The notes: generated by a model not told the origin, from the letters alone. Shown: positions 8,037 to 17,846, counted from the first letter of the stretch. The stretch is 64,000 nt of DNA from Thioploca ingrica (GCA_000828835.1 AP014633.1:62001-126000), one strand, 5' to 3'. Program-made: numbers and translations.

Positions 8037-9329
8037 ATGAAAGTTCTTATTGCTGAACCCGATGCCGCTGTTATTCAACTTCTAGAAACATGGTTACCTA
8101 AATGGGGATACACCGCTATTAGCGTAACCGACGGTGAAGCAGCATGGCAAATATTATGTGCCCAAGATCCACCGCGGTTAGCTATTCTGGATTGGCATTT
8201 ACCTCAATTAGATGGTTTAGAAGTATGCCAAAAGATTAAAAAAACTAATTTTTTCTCATTAACTTACGTTATATTATTCACTTTCAAAACCACTCCCCAA
8301 GATCTCGTCAAGGGCTTTGAAGTGGGTGCGGATGATTTTCTGTCTAAACCGATTCAATTAGAAGAATTACGCTGTCGCTTAACCGTGGGAAAACGTCTAC
8401 TTCGTTATCAAGAAGAACTGACTTATCGATCGGAACAATGGCATACTCTGTTATCCGCTATTCCTGGTATCGTTGTGTTGAAAGATGAACAAGGACACTG
8501 GCTCCAAGCTAATGAAGCCAGTTTGCAATTATTTCAACTCAGTGGAATTGATTATGTGGGTAAAACTGACGAACAATTAGCACAATTACCCCAGGTGCGT
8601 ACCGCTTTATTAAAAACCTTGTCTACTCAAGACGAACTGGCTTGGAAACAAGCGGATATCCTACCTGACGAATTAGAATTTCTTAATGGACAAGGTGAAT
8701 TTATTTCCTATCAATTAATTCGAGTCCCACTTTTTGATCGCGAAGGTAGACGTAAAAATATGATTCTACTGGGACATGAAGTGACTGCGCAGAAAATTTT
8801 ACAATACCGTCTCAATCAAGAAACTAAATATGATCCAGTCACTAATTTACTTAATTATCAATATTTTGAAGAACATTTAGAGGCTGCTATTAATTATTCC
8901 AAGCGATTTAAACATCCTTTAAGTATTTCCATTGTTGAGATCGATCAATTGACAAGTATCTCGGACACTTATGGTCTACCGGTGGCAAAAGAAGTCATTA
9001 AAAAATTTAGTCAAATTATTGTGGATGAATTACGTAGTGTGGATATTGTTGGACGGTTAGGTAAAGACCAATTTAGCATTGTCTTTTCTGGCAGTACGGC
9101 TCATGAAAGCCTGACTTGTTTGAACCGTATTCGAGAATGTTTAGAAAATACCTTATTTCAAGATGATAATTGCCATTACTTTTCGATATCGGGATCGTTT
9201 GGGATGGCCGATTGGTTAAATCATAAAATGAGTAATAAAGATGATTTACTCAAAGCCGCTAATCAAGCTTTATATCAAGCGAAAGCCAAAGGATGCAATC
9301 AAGTGATCATTTACAACAACATTGATTAA
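8037..9329 (+). CDS. Response regulator with PAS and degenerate GGDEF domain
   Basis: A 430-residue three-domain signalling protein. Residues 1-120 are a receiver with phospho-acceptor Asp52 (LAILDWHLPQ) and Lys104 (DDFLSKP). Residues about 135-250 are a PAS domain (LLSAIPGIVVLKDEQGHW). Residues about 262-430 are a GGDEF fold starting YDPVTNLLNYQYF. The active-site signature is GKDQF at 342-346 instead of GG(D/E)EF. The second glycine and the Glu before Phe are replaced, so diguanylate cyclase activity is unlikely; a GTP- or c-di-GMP-sensing or protein-binding role is more probable. No adjacent kinase is seen. Confidence 0.88.
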   Translation: MKVLIAEPDAAVIQLLETWLPKWGYTAISVTDGEAAWQILCAQDPPRLAILDWHLPQLDGLEVCQKIKKTNFFSLTYVILFTFKTTPQDLVKGFEVGADDFLSKPIQLEELRCRLTVGKRLLRYQEELTYRSEQWHTLLSAIPGIVVLKDEQGHWLQANEASLQLFQLSGIDYVGKTDEQLAQLPQVRTALLKTLSTQDELAWKQADILPDELEFLNGQGEFISYQLIRVPLFDREGRRKNMILLGHEVTAQKILQYRLNQETKYDPVTNLLNYQYFEEHLEAAINYSKRFKHPLSISIVEIDQLTSISDTYGLPVAKEVIKKFSQIIVDELRSVDIVGRLGKDQFSIVFSGSTAHESLTCLNRIRECLENTLFQDDNCHYFSISGSFGMADWLNHKMSNKDDLLKAANQALYQAKAKGCNQVIIYNNID

Positions 9330-9700
9330 TGCCATACTACAAATAGTCATTATTTTTTCGATTTATTGTAATAAGTTACTTGATGATTTTCTTAACTAAC
9401 CATAGAACACCGGTGTTTTATGGTATTAACCAATAGAAAATTACCCCGTTCACTTTCTATAAAATTTCTCCGGCGTTATTAAAAGTGGGAATGAGTGGTT
9501 ACAGTGGAACAAGGTTTGCATTTTTTATAGCTACCCTTAAGTTAGGGTATTTATAATAATAAGTAATTAATTTATTTTAATTTTTATTAAAACAAACAAT
9601 TACTATTTTACTAGCGGCCATTTTTGAGACCGGGAATAGAATATTGACCTTAAGTGTATCACTCAACTTTCTTCAATTCTCGGCTTGTTACAACGAAATT
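9330..9700. other. Intergenic region with a small hairpin
   Basis: About 370 bp of AT-rich sequence before the patatin gene. TACCCT (9532-9537) and AGGGTA (9544-9549) form a short hairpin that resembles dispersed intergenic repeats rather than a strong terminator. Translation of the downstream frame could begin at a TTG at 9644, but the residues added before the ATG at 9701 do not look like a signal peptide. No RNA gene seen. Confidence 0.3.
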
Positions 9701-11938
9701 ATGTCAAACTGTTGCTCACCACATTGGTCTGTTCCAGTCATTATTTTTTTAGTTAGTGTTAACTTATTGCCGATTAGTTTAGCGGCTGAAAATTCCGCTC
9801 CGAACACCCGTCCTCAGATTGGAGTTGCCCTTTCCGGTGGCGGTGCTCGTGGATTTGCCCATATTGGGGTACTGGAAGCTTTGGAAGATCTCAATATCCC
9901 CATTGATTATATCGCGGGTACCAGTATGGGTAGCATCATCGGGGGACTATACGCTAGCGGCTTAACCACACAAGAATTACGTCGTGCGGTTGAACATGAA
10001 ATTGACTGGAATCGTGCCCTTAATTATACCGACGATCGCGATCTGCTTTCCTACCGAGAAAAACAAACTCAACGGCGTTTTTTTCAATTGGAATTGGGAA
10101 TCGATAACAAAGGTCTCACTGCACCGGCTGGATTTATCAATGGACAAGAACTGTTTATGGAACTTAAACGGTTAACCAGAAATATCAATATCGATGATTT
10201 TGCTAAATTACCTATTCCATTTAAAACGGTTGCCACTGATCTCAACACCGCTGAACCTTATCTATTAGAAAAAGGTGATTTAGCACTGGCTTTACGTGCG
10301 TCAATGGCGGTTCCGTTTGCGTTTGCCCCAGTGGAAATTGATGGCCATTTACTCGCTGATGGTGGCATCGTCAATAATATTCCCGTTGATATTGCCCGAA
10401 AAATGGGTGCTGATATTGTTATTGCCATTGATATTAGCGCACCTTTAGAAACCATTGAATCCACTAGCTCTTTTTTAACGGTCACTAAACAATCACTCAA
10501 TGTATCATTAATTCAAAACGCCCTGCGATCTTTAAAAAAAGCGGATATTGTTATTACACCTGAAGTTAATGAATTTGGCGTAACTGATTTTTATAAAGGT
10601 CCAGGATTGATGGCAAAAGGCTATGAAGCCATTATGGAAAAAGTAGCGCTATTAAAAACTTTGGCTTTATCGACCGAAGAATATGTTCAATATACCGCTG
10701 CCAAACGAGCTAAAATTCCTGACACGCCGGCAACGATTAAGCCGGACTTTATCGAATTGACCGGTAACGAACGAACTCACCCGGCTCTGTTACAAGGTAA
10801 GCTTGAAGGTTTAAAAAATCGGGAATTGCGTTTTGAAGATATCAAACACGCGACCAAAGAATTAATGACATTAAAAGAATTTGAGCAAGTGACCTATCAA
10901 GTCACGCGCAATTCTCAAGGTAAAAGCGATTTAGTTTTTAATATCACTGAAAAACCCTGGGGACCGGATTATTTTCGGTTAGGGTTAAATTTATCAACCA
11001 GTTTTGACGACAAAACTGATTTTCTCGTGTTATTACGTCATGAAAAACTTAATGTGAATCGTCTCGGTGCCGAATGGGTAAATGAAGTTGAATTTGGAAC
11101 CGGTTTTTCCCTATTTAGTGAGTTCTACCAACCTTTAGATTATCAACGTCATTTTTTTGTCGCACCCTACGCTAAGCTAGAACATCGTTTTGTTGATGTG
11201 TTTGAACAACAACAAAGTGTTGCTGAATATGATTTAAAGGGTTCACAGCTTGGGCTTGATTTGGGTATCAATTTAGGCAACCGTGCTATGTTTCGAAGTG
11301 GTATCGTTTATGACCAAGCTAATACCGATTTACGACTCGGTAAAATTGTTGCTGAGTCAACCAATGGTGATACTCAGGAGAATTCACTGACATTCCAGTT
11401 TGGTTATGATAGTCTTGATGCACGGGTATTTGCCAAAAGTGGGATGAGAATTGACTTAGATGGACGCATTTACTATACCGGGATTGGTTCTGACTTTAAT
11501 TATCAAAAAGCTAAGTTATATACTCGGCAACATTTTCCAGTACACCGCCGAGCCACTTTAGTTTCCGAATTAACTATCGCTACCGTGTTTGATTCCGATC
11601 CACCAGAATATGAGGGTTTCTCAATCGGTGGTTTTGATTCATTAGCGGGTTATCCGAACGGAGATATTGGTGGTAATCATGCGCTATTATTTCGCTTCGG
11701 TGGACTTTTCAATCCCCCAGGTATTCCAAAATTCGGTTCCATTGACGCCCGTTTGGTTGGATTATTTCATGTTGGCAATGCTTGGGATGATTATAGTGAT
11801 ATTCGCTTAGCTGATTTACGCTATGGTGGCTTAGCGGGTATGGTGTGGGAAACCCAATTTGGTAGCGTGTTAATCGGGGTTGGTTATACCGATGGCGGTA
11901 GTCTGCGTTATAATTTATCGCTAGGACACTTTTTTTAA
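9701..11938 (+). CDS. Patatin-like phospholipase with C-terminal BamA/FplA-type outer-membrane barrel (PlpD-like)
   Basis: From the ATG at 9701 the protein has 745 residues, close to PlpD of Pseudomonas (728). A signal peptide (hydrophobic VPVIIFLVSVNLLPISLAA) is followed by a patatin domain. That domain has the oxyanion loop GGGAR (46-50), the nucleophile Ser75 in GTSMGS and the dyad Asp220 in LADGG. A POTRA-like segment follows (about 345-420) and then a beta-barrel ending in GGSLRYNLSLGHFF with terminal Phe. Family knowledge makes it a type Vd autotransporter-like lipase with PLA1 activity. An in-frame TTG at 9644 would place 19 extra residues before the signal peptide and was rejected. 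It appears monocistronic. Confidence 0.9.
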   Translation: MSNCCSPHWSVPVIIFLVSVNLLPISLAAENSAPNTRPQIGVALSGGGARGFAHIGVLEALEDLNIPIDYIAGTSMGSIIGGLYASGLTTQELRRAVEHEIDWNRALNYTDDRDLLSYREKQTQRRFFQLELGIDNKGLTAPAGFINGQELFMELKRLTRNINIDDFAKLPIPFKTVATDLNTAEPYLLEKGDLALALRASMAVPFAFAPVEIDGHLLADGGIVNNIPVDIARKMGADIVIAIDISAPLETIESTSSFLTVTKQSLNVSLIQNALRSLKKADIVITPEVNEFGVTDFYKGPGLMAKGYEAIMEKVALLKTLALSTEEYVQYTAAKRAKIPDTPATIKPDFIELTGNERTHPALLQGKLEGLKNRELRFEDIKHATKELMTLKEFEQVTYQVTRNSQGKSDLVFNITEKPWGPDYFRLGLNLSTSFDDKTDFLVLLRHEKLNVNRLGAEWVNEVEFGTGFSLFSEFYQPLDYQRHFFVAPYAKLEHRFVDVFEQQQSVAEYDLKGSQLGLDLGINLGNRAMFRSGIVYDQANTDLRLGKIVAESTNGDTQENSLTFQFGYDSLDARVFAKSGMRIDLDGRIYYTGIGSDFNYQKAKLYTRQHFPVHRRATLVSELTIATVFDSDPPEYEGFSIGGFDSLAGYPNGDIGGNHALLFRFGGLFNPPGIPKFGSIDARLVGLFHVGNAWDDYSDIRLADLRYGGLAGMVWETQFGSVLIGVGYTDGGSLRYNLSLGHFF

Positions 11939-12064
11939 GCGTCAGTTGGCTTATTGAATCCACGAACTAGAAAAAATATTTCTACTGAGTTGATTCAAAG
12001 TTGACACTTTTACCAGAGCGTGTCATCTTAATAAACTATTCCATAATCAAAAGGAGGTCAAAAT

Positions 12065-12565
12065 ATGGGATTATTTGATATGTTCAAGGGTGATAGCGAG
12101 CAAATGACACCTCACTTGGCTTTTGCAACGGCACTGATTTATATGATAGGAGCCGATGGTAAGATTGAAAATGAAGAAGTTGGACAACTTTTAGCCGTTC
12201 TCGGTGGTGAAGAGAAAGGTGGCGTCATTGGAGTGGGTGCTAACAATAAACAACTACTTGATCGCGCTTATAGATACTATCAAAAAACGCCAATCGATCA
12301 ATTTTTAGCCGAAACAACGCCATTACTTTCTGATACCCAAAAGATGTGCATTCTGACTAATTTAATTGATTCCTCTTTGGCTGATGGTGAGGCAGCACCG
12401 ATAGAGCAACAATTATTTAATAAATTCTTACAAGCATTTGATATTTCAGAAGACCGGTTTAAACCCTTTTTTGAAGTCATTGCGCTGAAGAATGATCGCG
12501 CAGTTTTCACTAATGCGAATCATCCCAATAACCAACCTGGGCATACTGTCCAGTTATCAATCTAA
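12065..12565 (+). CDS. TerB-like (tellurite resistance B fold) protein
   Basis: A 166-residue helical protein. Two acidic TerB signatures are visible: MIGADGKIENEEVGQLLAVLGG (about 25-46) and SLADGEAAPIEQQLFNKFLQAF (about 103-124). Together they form the internally duplicated metal-binding fold of TerB/TerB-N families. An optimal AGGAGGT ribosome site lies at 12052-12058, 6 nt before the ATG, which suggests high expression. No other ter genes (terC, terD, terZ) are nearby, so a tellurite phenotype should not be assumed. A generic membrane- or stress-associated calcium-binding role is an inference. Confidence 0.72.
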   Translation: MGLFDMFKGDSEQMTPHLAFATALIYMIGADGKIENEEVGQLLAVLGGEEKGGVIGVGANNKQLLDRAYRYYQKTPIDQFLAETTPLLSDTQKMCILTNLIDSSLADGEAAPIEQQLFNKFLQAFDISEDRFKPFFEVIALKNDRAVFTNANHPNNQPGHTVQLSI

Positions 12566-12635
12566 ATCTCGCTGGTGAAAAAACGGGATATTTCATTCCA
12601 ATGGGTGGCTCTTTCAATCTCATTGGTTTAACCGT

Positions 12636-12665
12636 GGATGACACCGATTATAATGAGTGTCATCC
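12636..12665. terminator. Perfect 9-bp stem hairpin between convergent genes
   Basis: GGATGACAC at 12636-12644 pairs exactly with GTGTCATCC at 12657-12665, with a 12-nt AT-rich loop. It sits between the stop of the TerB-like gene and the stop of the minus-strand secreted protein, consistent with a bidirectional terminator. Confidence 0.5.
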
Positions 12666-12721
12666 AGGTTGTGTGTCGTTCAGATTGATTATCGCTGCTC
12701 TGAAATTATCACCATTACCAA

Positions 12722-14185
12722 TTACTTGGGTAAGTAAGATTGAGGTACGATCGGTGGTATTGAAGCCAGTGGCTTGATGTTATCAGGTAATAAGGGTTTT
12801 TTAATACCTGGACAAGTGCTTGGTTCAAAGCTAATTCCTTCGACATCATCATAAGGGACTGGCATTTTCACAACGACCTCACAAGTAGCCAGATCTATCC
12901 CAACTAAATTAAGTTTTTTACTATTATGAATACCAACCAATAAAAATTCTTTACCGCTATTCATTTCGGGATGCCATACCATTTCTAATGCTTCTACCTC
13001 ACCCGGCAGCGAACAGGGATGGAGAACCAGGGATTTATCCTCACTATCATAAACCCAAAGCTGAGTTTTCCACGCACCATAAAGTAATTTCCCCTTGGTA
13101 TCCCAAGTTAAATCTTCAATATCGATTGAGGAGGGTAATTCTAAGGTCGTTTGATTGGGATTATCGGGATTAATTTGGATTAAACCCTCTCCTCTAGCCC
13201 ATCCCCACAGTGTACCCTCTTTAGGGTTAAAAGAGAGACTATCCACTTCATCAAAATCTTGTATTGCATTTTTAATCTGGCCAACTGGAGATAATTCTCC
13301 CGTTTGAGCGTCAATTTTATACAAATAACCGGGTTCTTTTCCCGCACTCACATCACGACCGGAACTCCCATAAAGTACATGGTTAGGACGAATATCAAGA
13401 GCTTCAATATCATATCCAGCATGTACTGCGCCTAATGGACCCCCTTCAACGGTAAAAAATAGCGAATTATTAAGTCCATTGTCCTGCACGCCATAGACTT
13501 GGCATTGAGCAGTGGCTATATCCTCAACTTGAGCCATCATACTGACATTATCGATACCTAAATTAAACCATAATTGATTATCCACTTCAGCAAAGCGCAG
13601 ATTATAAGTACCCGGTGTCATGACTAGGTTGGTAATGTCGAAGGAATAATTCGTGTAATCATACGGTGTTTGATCACCATCAATGCCTAAATAGAGGTTT
13701 TGCAACACCGCATTACCCGTGCTAAAAGCATTGGCACCGGCACTAAGAATATCAACTCGCGCATGTTGATTAGGTATAGCATTAAAATTAAGACCGGCTG
13801 GATGAACAAAGGGACCCATTCCACTTTGGTCATTAACAAACATTTGAAAAGAAAGGGTGACGGAAGTAACCCCGGGCGGGATATTAACGGGTTGGATTAG
13901 CGCACTAACACCTGGACCATATTGATCAGTAACGACATAGTGATTACCACCTGACAGATTGTTGGCGGTTGGATGATCAGATAAAGGGGTTGAATTTCCC
14001 GGTGTAGACAGAAAGAAGTCAGTTCCATTACTTCCTTCTTGGATAATAACTTGCCATTCATCTAACCCATTTTCAAAATCACCATTATTGATCAGTTCTT
14101 GTGCTAAAGTAACGCTATTTAGCATCGTTAAAGTCATTCCTATACAATGACTAAGCTTTGTTTTGGTCCTATTGAATAACATCAT
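12722..14185 (-). CDS. Secreted protein of unknown function: beta-sandwich plus propeller-like domain
   Basis: 487 residues with an N-terminal signal peptide ending near VTLAQ (about 29). The mature protein starts ELINNGDFENGLDEWQV, the usual opening of a carbohydrate-binding or galactose-binding-like beta-sandwich. That domain runs to about residue 215 and includes VTSVTLSFQMFVND and GTYNLRFAEVDNQ. The second half (about 230-460) has repeating motifs such as LYKIDAQTGELSPVGQI, SLSFNPKEGTLWGWA and DLTWDTKGKLLYGAW, suggesting a six- or seven-blade beta-propeller. No catalytic motif, sorting signal or membrane anchor is visible. It is probably an extracellular or periplasmic binding protein; the ligand is unknown. 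Confidence 0.6.
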   Translation of the reverse strand: MMLFNRTKTKLSHCIGMTLTMLNSVTLAQELINNGDFENGLDEWQVIIQEGSNGTDFFLSTPGNSTPLSDHPTANNLSGGNHYVVTDQYGPGVSALIQPVNIPPGVTSVTLSFQMFVNDQSGMGPFVHPAGLNFNAIPNQHARVDILSAGANAFSTGNAVLQNLYLGIDGDQTPYDYTNYSFDITNLVMTPGTYNLRFAEVDNQLWFNLGIDNVSMMAQVEDIATAQCQVYGVQDNGLNNSLFFTVEGGPLGAVHAGYDIEALDIRPNHVLYGSSGRDVSAGKEPGYLYKIDAQTGELSPVGQIKNAIQDFDEVDSLSFNPKEGTLWGWARGEGLIQINPDNPNQTTLELPSSIDIEDLTWDTKGKLLYGAWKTQLWVYDSEDKSLVLHPCSLPGEVEALEMVWHPEMNSGKEFLLVGIHNSKKLNLVGIDLATCEVVVKMPVPYDDVEGISFEPSTCPGIKKPLLPDNIKPLASIPPIVPQSYLPK

Positions 14186-14530
14186 ATTTTACCTACCAAG
14201 CTAAGAAGTGGAACGAAAAGTTGTCTTAAAATCGGCCGTTATTTCGGCAAAGTTATACCCCTAAATTGAATGGTCCTCATTTAGGGTAACTTCCTATTTC
14301 CCCCTAATTATTATTAAATAATTAGGGGATAAACTATTCATTTTCAATATGTCATCGATTCATCTTGAACCTCAACTACAGCTAACTCAAGTAGCCTATT
14401 TTTGCAGACAGTTTTAGCAATGGTAAAAAATGTTGTAGCATAACATTTGGTTTAAGAATTCTAAACAAGTCAGTGTATCCAATCCCATTTTTTTGAGGAC
14501 TTATAGTAATACTAGCAGTAACTGGTGAAT
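14186..14530. other. Intergenic region with strong hairpins
   Basis: Holds the promoter side of the minus-strand secreted protein. A perfect 12-bp stem lies at 14301-14328: CCCCTAATTATT (14301-14312) against AATAATTAGGGG (14317-14328) with a 4-nt loop. A weaker CCCTAAA/TTTAGGG stem lies just to its left, about 14260-14290. The stretch looks like a repeat or attenuator rather than coding DNA. No promoter could be assigned with confidence. Confidence 0.45.
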
Positions 14531-14677
14531 TTAGCAATCGTTACTGAACCATCCACGCGACGGTTCTACGTCAAAGCGGGTGCCAGAATCAATCCCAATT
14601 TTTCCTTGATGCACTTCGCGAATAAACAGTAAAATGGGCGCAATAATAAATTCTGACCGAGTCTTGTCGCAGAACAC
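14531..14677 (-). pseudogene. Fragment of a conserved hypothetical protein
   Basis: On the minus strand a short open stretch reads FEISVFCDKTRSEFIIAPI, then LLFIREVHQGKIGIDSG, TRFDVEP and a stop (TAA at 14531-14533). The pattern DKTRSE..IAPIL..IRE....I...SGT.F.V resembles the N-terminal region of conserved hypothetical proteins I recall from cyanobacteria and Beggiatoa-like bacteria. No start codon with ribosome site and no remaining C-terminal domain are present; a stop (TAG) lies a few codons upstream. I read it as a decayed gene remnant. Confidence is limited by its length of about 49 residues. Confidence 0.4.
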
Positions 14678-14716
14678 CGAAATTTCAAAACCTTCCTATT
14701 TTGAGAACCTAAAAAT

Positions 14717-15580
14717 ATGAACCATTCTCCTTACATTATCATAATTACTGCGCAAAATTTTACGCCAGAAGTCATAGAAAAATCACGTCAAGTACCCGTA
14801 TTAGTTGATTTTTGGGCAGCTTGGTGTGCGCCATGTAAAATGATTTTGCCAGTATTGACTAAGCTCGCTGACGAATATCAAGGTAAATTTATTTTAGCTA
14901 AAGTCAATACCGATGAAGAACAACAACTGGCTAGTCAATATAGTATTCGCAGTATACCGACCCTCAAATTATTTCGACATGGACAAGTGGTAGAAGATAT
15001 CATGGGAGCGCAACCCGAAAGCGTATTGCGTGACATGATAGATCGACATTGCGAACGACCGGCTGATAGATTACGCTCACAAGCGATGGCTGCTCATTTG
15101 AGTGGCAACACTGAGCAGGCGATTGCTTTATTGGAGCAAGCGCGTAATATGGAACCTTCCTATTATCCGGTTCAATTAGATTTAGCCAAAATTTTGCTTG
15201 AGGTGAAGCGATTTGAAGAGGCTCAGCAGCTACTTAAAAACCTCCCGGTAAATGTCCAAATGGAGCCAGCGGTGAATGAGTTAATCGCACATCTTACCTT
15301 TGCTGCTGTTGCTGATAAAGCACCGACTGCGCTCAGTTTAGAACAAGCCATAGCGGCTAATCCTAATGATCATCAAGCGCGTTATCAATTGAGTGCACAA
15401 CAAATATTAACCGGTGATTATGAAACTGCGATGGAACATTTATTAGAATTAATGCATCGAGATCGTGGCTTTGAAGATGACGCTGGACGGAAGGGATTAT
15501 TGGCAGTATTTACTTTACTGGGTAACCAAGGTTCAATCGTTAGCCGCTATCGCAGTAAAATGTCATCTTTGTTATATTAA
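14717..15580 (+). CDS. cnoX: Co-chaperone CnoX/YbbN-type thioredoxin with TPR tail
   Basis: A 287-residue cytoplasmic protein. Residues about 10-115 form a thioredoxin domain with an intact WCAPCK active site (Cys37, Cys40), DFWAAW before it and the cis-proline loop SIRSIPTLKLF. The remainder is helical with TPR-like units: GNTEQAIALLEQARNMEPSYYPVQLDLAKILL, RFEEAQQLLKNLP and GDYETAMEHLLELMHRDRGFEDD. The architecture is that of YbbN/CnoX, which holds oxidised clients and passes them to GroEL and DnaK. The Escherichia protein lacks the CxxC pair; this one keeps it, so thiol-reductase activity is possible. The superoxide reductase gene follows 112 bp downstream. Confidence 0.9.
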   Translation: MNHSPYIIIITAQNFTPEVIEKSRQVPVLVDFWAAWCAPCKMILPVLTKLADEYQGKFILAKVNTDEEQQLASQYSIRSIPTLKLFRHGQVVEDIMGAQPESVLRDMIDRHCERPADRLRSQAMAAHLSGNTEQAIALLEQARNMEPSYYPVQLDLAKILLEVKRFEEAQQLLKNLPVNVQMEPAVNELIAHLTFAAVADKAPTALSLEQAIAANPNDHQARYQLSAQQILTGDYETAMEHLLELMHRDRGFEDDAGRKGLLAVFTLLGNQGSIVSRYRSKMSSLLY

Positions 15581-15692
15581 TAACGCCGGTTACGCACCAA
15601 ACGGTTTTTTCCCGTTTCCCCTTTGGCAAAGGGAGGTATATGAAGTCGTGTGGAACCTAAGTTAATAAAGTTTAACAATTAAGGAAATCAAA

Positions 15693-16124
15693 ATGGATAG
15701 ACGTTCATTTATTCAAGGAATCGGTGCGGTAGGGGTTATCGCCCCCACTTTCGCTTTCGCTGCTCCAACCGATAAAATTTGCTACTCTGATCTCGCTGGT
15801 GGCTTATTTTACACCGAACAAGCACCTGGTCGTTGGAACGATAAAGCCGCTAAACATCTCCCTAAAATAGAAGTTAAAGTAGCCGATAAAGGTCGGTCTA
15901 AAATACGAGTAGCCACTGATCATGAGATGAGAGATTACGAACACTACATCGTTAAACATATCCTTTTAGATAAGGATTTCAAATTTCTTGATGAACATTT
16001 CTTCAATCCGATGGTAGAGAAACAAGCGGTATCGGAATTTGAGGTGAGTAACTATAGTGGTACGCTCTATGCGTTGAGTGTTTGCAATAAACATGATACT
16101 TGGTTAAATAGTATTGAAATTTAA
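15693..16124 (+). CDS. Tat-exported superoxide reductase (desulfoferrodoxin family, class II type)
   Basis: A 143-residue protein. Residues 1-25 look like a Tat signal (DRRSFIQG, hydrophobic IGAVGVIAPTFAF, cleavage after an Ala). The mature part matches neelaredoxin/superoxide reductase. Iron ligands align to His55 (AAKHLPKIEV), His77 and His84 (DHEMRDYEHYI), Cys131 and His134 (CNKHDTW), giving the Fe(His)4Cys centre that reduces superoxide to peroxide. The Glu that is sixth ligand in the Pyrococcus enzyme (EKH) is Ala53 here, and the first His pair has one extra residue between members. There is no N-terminal desulforedoxin domain. Periplasmic location is inferred. No rubredoxin gene is nearby. 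Confidence 0.85.
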   Translation: MDRRSFIQGIGAVGVIAPTFAFAAPTDKICYSDLAGGLFYTEQAPGRWNDKAAKHLPKIEVKVADKGRSKIRVATDHEMRDYEHYIVKHILLDKDFKFLDEHFFNPMVEKQAVSEFEVSNYSGTLYALSVCNKHDTWLNSIEI

Positions 16125-16170
16125 AATCCGACTCATTCTCTGTAGAGTCAAACTGAAAGACTGAGGTCAT

Positions 16171-16803
16171 TTACAACTTTGACTCTACCCGTGGTTTATC
16201 CCATAGATTCACTACGGCACAAAATAAATCGGCGGTTCGTTCGGCATCATAAATAGCAGAATGGGCCTGATTACTATCCCAATCAAGACCAGCGGCTTGT
16301 ACTGCTCGTGCTAATACCGTTTGTCCATAAGCAAGCCCACCTAAAGTTGCGGTATCAAAAGTGCTAAAAGGATGGAAAGGATTACGTTTCATGTCAACAC
16401 GTTTAGCGGCAGCATTGATGAAGTTTAAATCAAAGGAAGGATTATGGCCCACTAAAATGGCACGGGTACAATTCGCTAGTTTTATGGCTTCGCGAATCGG
16501 TTTGAAAATGGTTTGCAAAGCTTCTGCTTCTGACACCGCAAACCGAAAGGGATGATAAGGATCGATACCGGTAAATTGCAGTGCTTGGGCATCAAGATGA
16601 GCTCCTTCAAACGGGATAACGTGACAGAAGTAGGTTTTATGACGTTCCCAATAACCTTCTGAGTTAACTCGTAAAATAACGGCAGCAATTTCAAGTAAAG
16701 CATCCCGTTGCGGATTAAAACCAGCCGTCTCAACATCGACTACGATTGGTAAATAACCGCGAAACCTTTTGGCAATAGCTGGTCGTGTGGTTTCAACCCT
16801 CAT
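16171..16803 (-). CDS. rnt: Ribonuclease T
   Basis: A 210-residue DEDDh exonuclease that trims tRNA and other stable RNA 3' ends. All five catalytic residues fall at the same positions as in the Escherichia enzyme: Asp23 and Glu25 in DVETAGF, Asp125 in [10 protein letters not shown], and His181 and Asp186 in [14 protein letters not shown]. The gene start overlaps the pyrC stop by 4 bp, so translation is coupled; a pyrC-rnt order is also known from pseudomonads. The fit to a single family is very good. Confidence 0.96.
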   Translation of the reverse strand: MRVETTRPAIAKRFRGYLPIVVDVETAGFNPQRDALLEIAAVILRVNSEGYWERHKTYFCHVIPFEGAHLDAQALQFTGIDPYHPFRFAVSEAEALQTIFKPIREAIKLANCTRAILVGHNPSFDLNFINAAAKRVDMKRNPFHPFSTFDTATLGGLAYGQTVLARAVQAAGLDWDSNQAHSAIYDAERTADLFCAVVNLWDKPRVESKL

Positions 16804-17846
16804 TCGTGCACCTGTTGCCAGTCAATAGTTATCCCGGCTCGCCACGGCACCACCACCTGACTATCACCGAATTCAAACTGATTAGGCATTTGCCACGGTT
16901 GTTTGGTGAGAGTCACTTTATCTTGGTTGCGAGGCAAATTGTAAAAATCAGCGCCATAAAAACTGGCAAACCCTTCTAATTTATCTAAGGCTTGAGCTTG
17001 TTCAAACGCTTCGGCGTAGAGTTCTAAGGCGGCCGGTGCAGTGTAGATCCCCGCACAACCACAAGTCGTTTCCTTGTTCGCTCGGGCATGAGGCGCACTA
17101 TCGGTACCGAGAAAAAACTTGGGATTACCACTGGTTGCGGCCTGTAACAAAGCTTGACGATGTTGTTCACGCTTTAGAATCGGTAAACAATAGTGGTGGG
17201 GATGAATACCCCCTTTAAATAAATCGTTGCGATTCATGAGCAAATGATGGGCAGTGATAGTGGCGGCGAGATTAGCGTTGCTATCTTGTACATATTCTAC
17301 CGCTTCTTGAGTCGTAATATGTTCTAATACGACTTTAAGGGCTGGAAAGTCGCTTAACAAAGGTTCAAGTACTTGTTCTATAAAAAACTTCTCTCGATCA
17401 AATATATCAACGTGTTCATCGGTTACTTCGCCATGAATAAGCAAAGGAATACCTTGGGTTTGCATCGTTTCTAACACGGTGGTAACACGATGCCAATGAG
17501 TTACGCCCCATTCAGAATGAGTTGTCGCACCGGCCGGATAATATTTTACTGCCATGACTTGTCCACTGGCTCTCGCTTTAACAATTTCTCCGGCCGGCAA
17601 ATTATCAGTAAGATACAATGTCATTAACGGATTGAAGCGACTGTTCGGTGCTAAAACAGCACGTATTCGCTCCCGATAAGCTAAAGCTTGTTCGACCGTT
17701 AAGATAGGCGGTTTTAAGTTTGGCATGACTATCGCTCGTGCAAAGCAACGTGCGGTTGCAGTCACCACTGCCGCCATCGCTGTGCCATCACGTAAATGCA
17801 AATGCCAATCATCTGGTCGAGTCAAAGTCAATTGAACCATAATCAT
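16800..17846 (-). CDS. pyrC: Dihydroorotase (class II)
   Basis: A 348-residue enzyme of pyrimidine synthesis that interconverts carbamoyl-aspartate and dihydroorotate. Visible zinc-site residues are His15 and His17 in DDWHLHLRD, the carbamylated Lys101 in MAVKYYPAG, the His of LLIHGEV and of LEHITT, and the Asp of [14 protein letters not shown]. Length matches Escherichia PyrC (348). It precedes rnt with a 4-bp overlap. Two start codons lie close together (MIMVQL); either gives essentially the same protein. Confidence 0.97.
   Translation of the reverse strand: MIMVQLTLTRPDDWHLHLRDGTAMAAVVTATARCFARAIVMPNLKPPILTVEQALAYRERIRAVLAPNSRFNPLMTLYLTDNLPAGEIVKARASGQVMAVKYYPAGATTHSEWGVTHWHRVTTVLETMQTQGIPLLIHGEVTDEHVDIFDREKFFIEQVLEPLLSDFPALKVVLEHITTQEAVEYVQDSNANLAATITAHHLLMNRNDLFKGGIHPHHYCLPILKREQHRQALLQAATSGNPKFFLGTDSAPHARANKETTCGCAGIYTAPAALELYAEAFEQAQALDKLEGFASFYGADFYNLPRNQDKVTLTKQPWQMPNQFEFGDSQVVVPWRAGITIDWQQVHE

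Noticed and set aside
12017-12035. GCGTGTCATC near the TerB gene as a second MITE end
   Set aside because: Only ten bases match the MITE terminus and no opposite end with matching sequence was found nearby.
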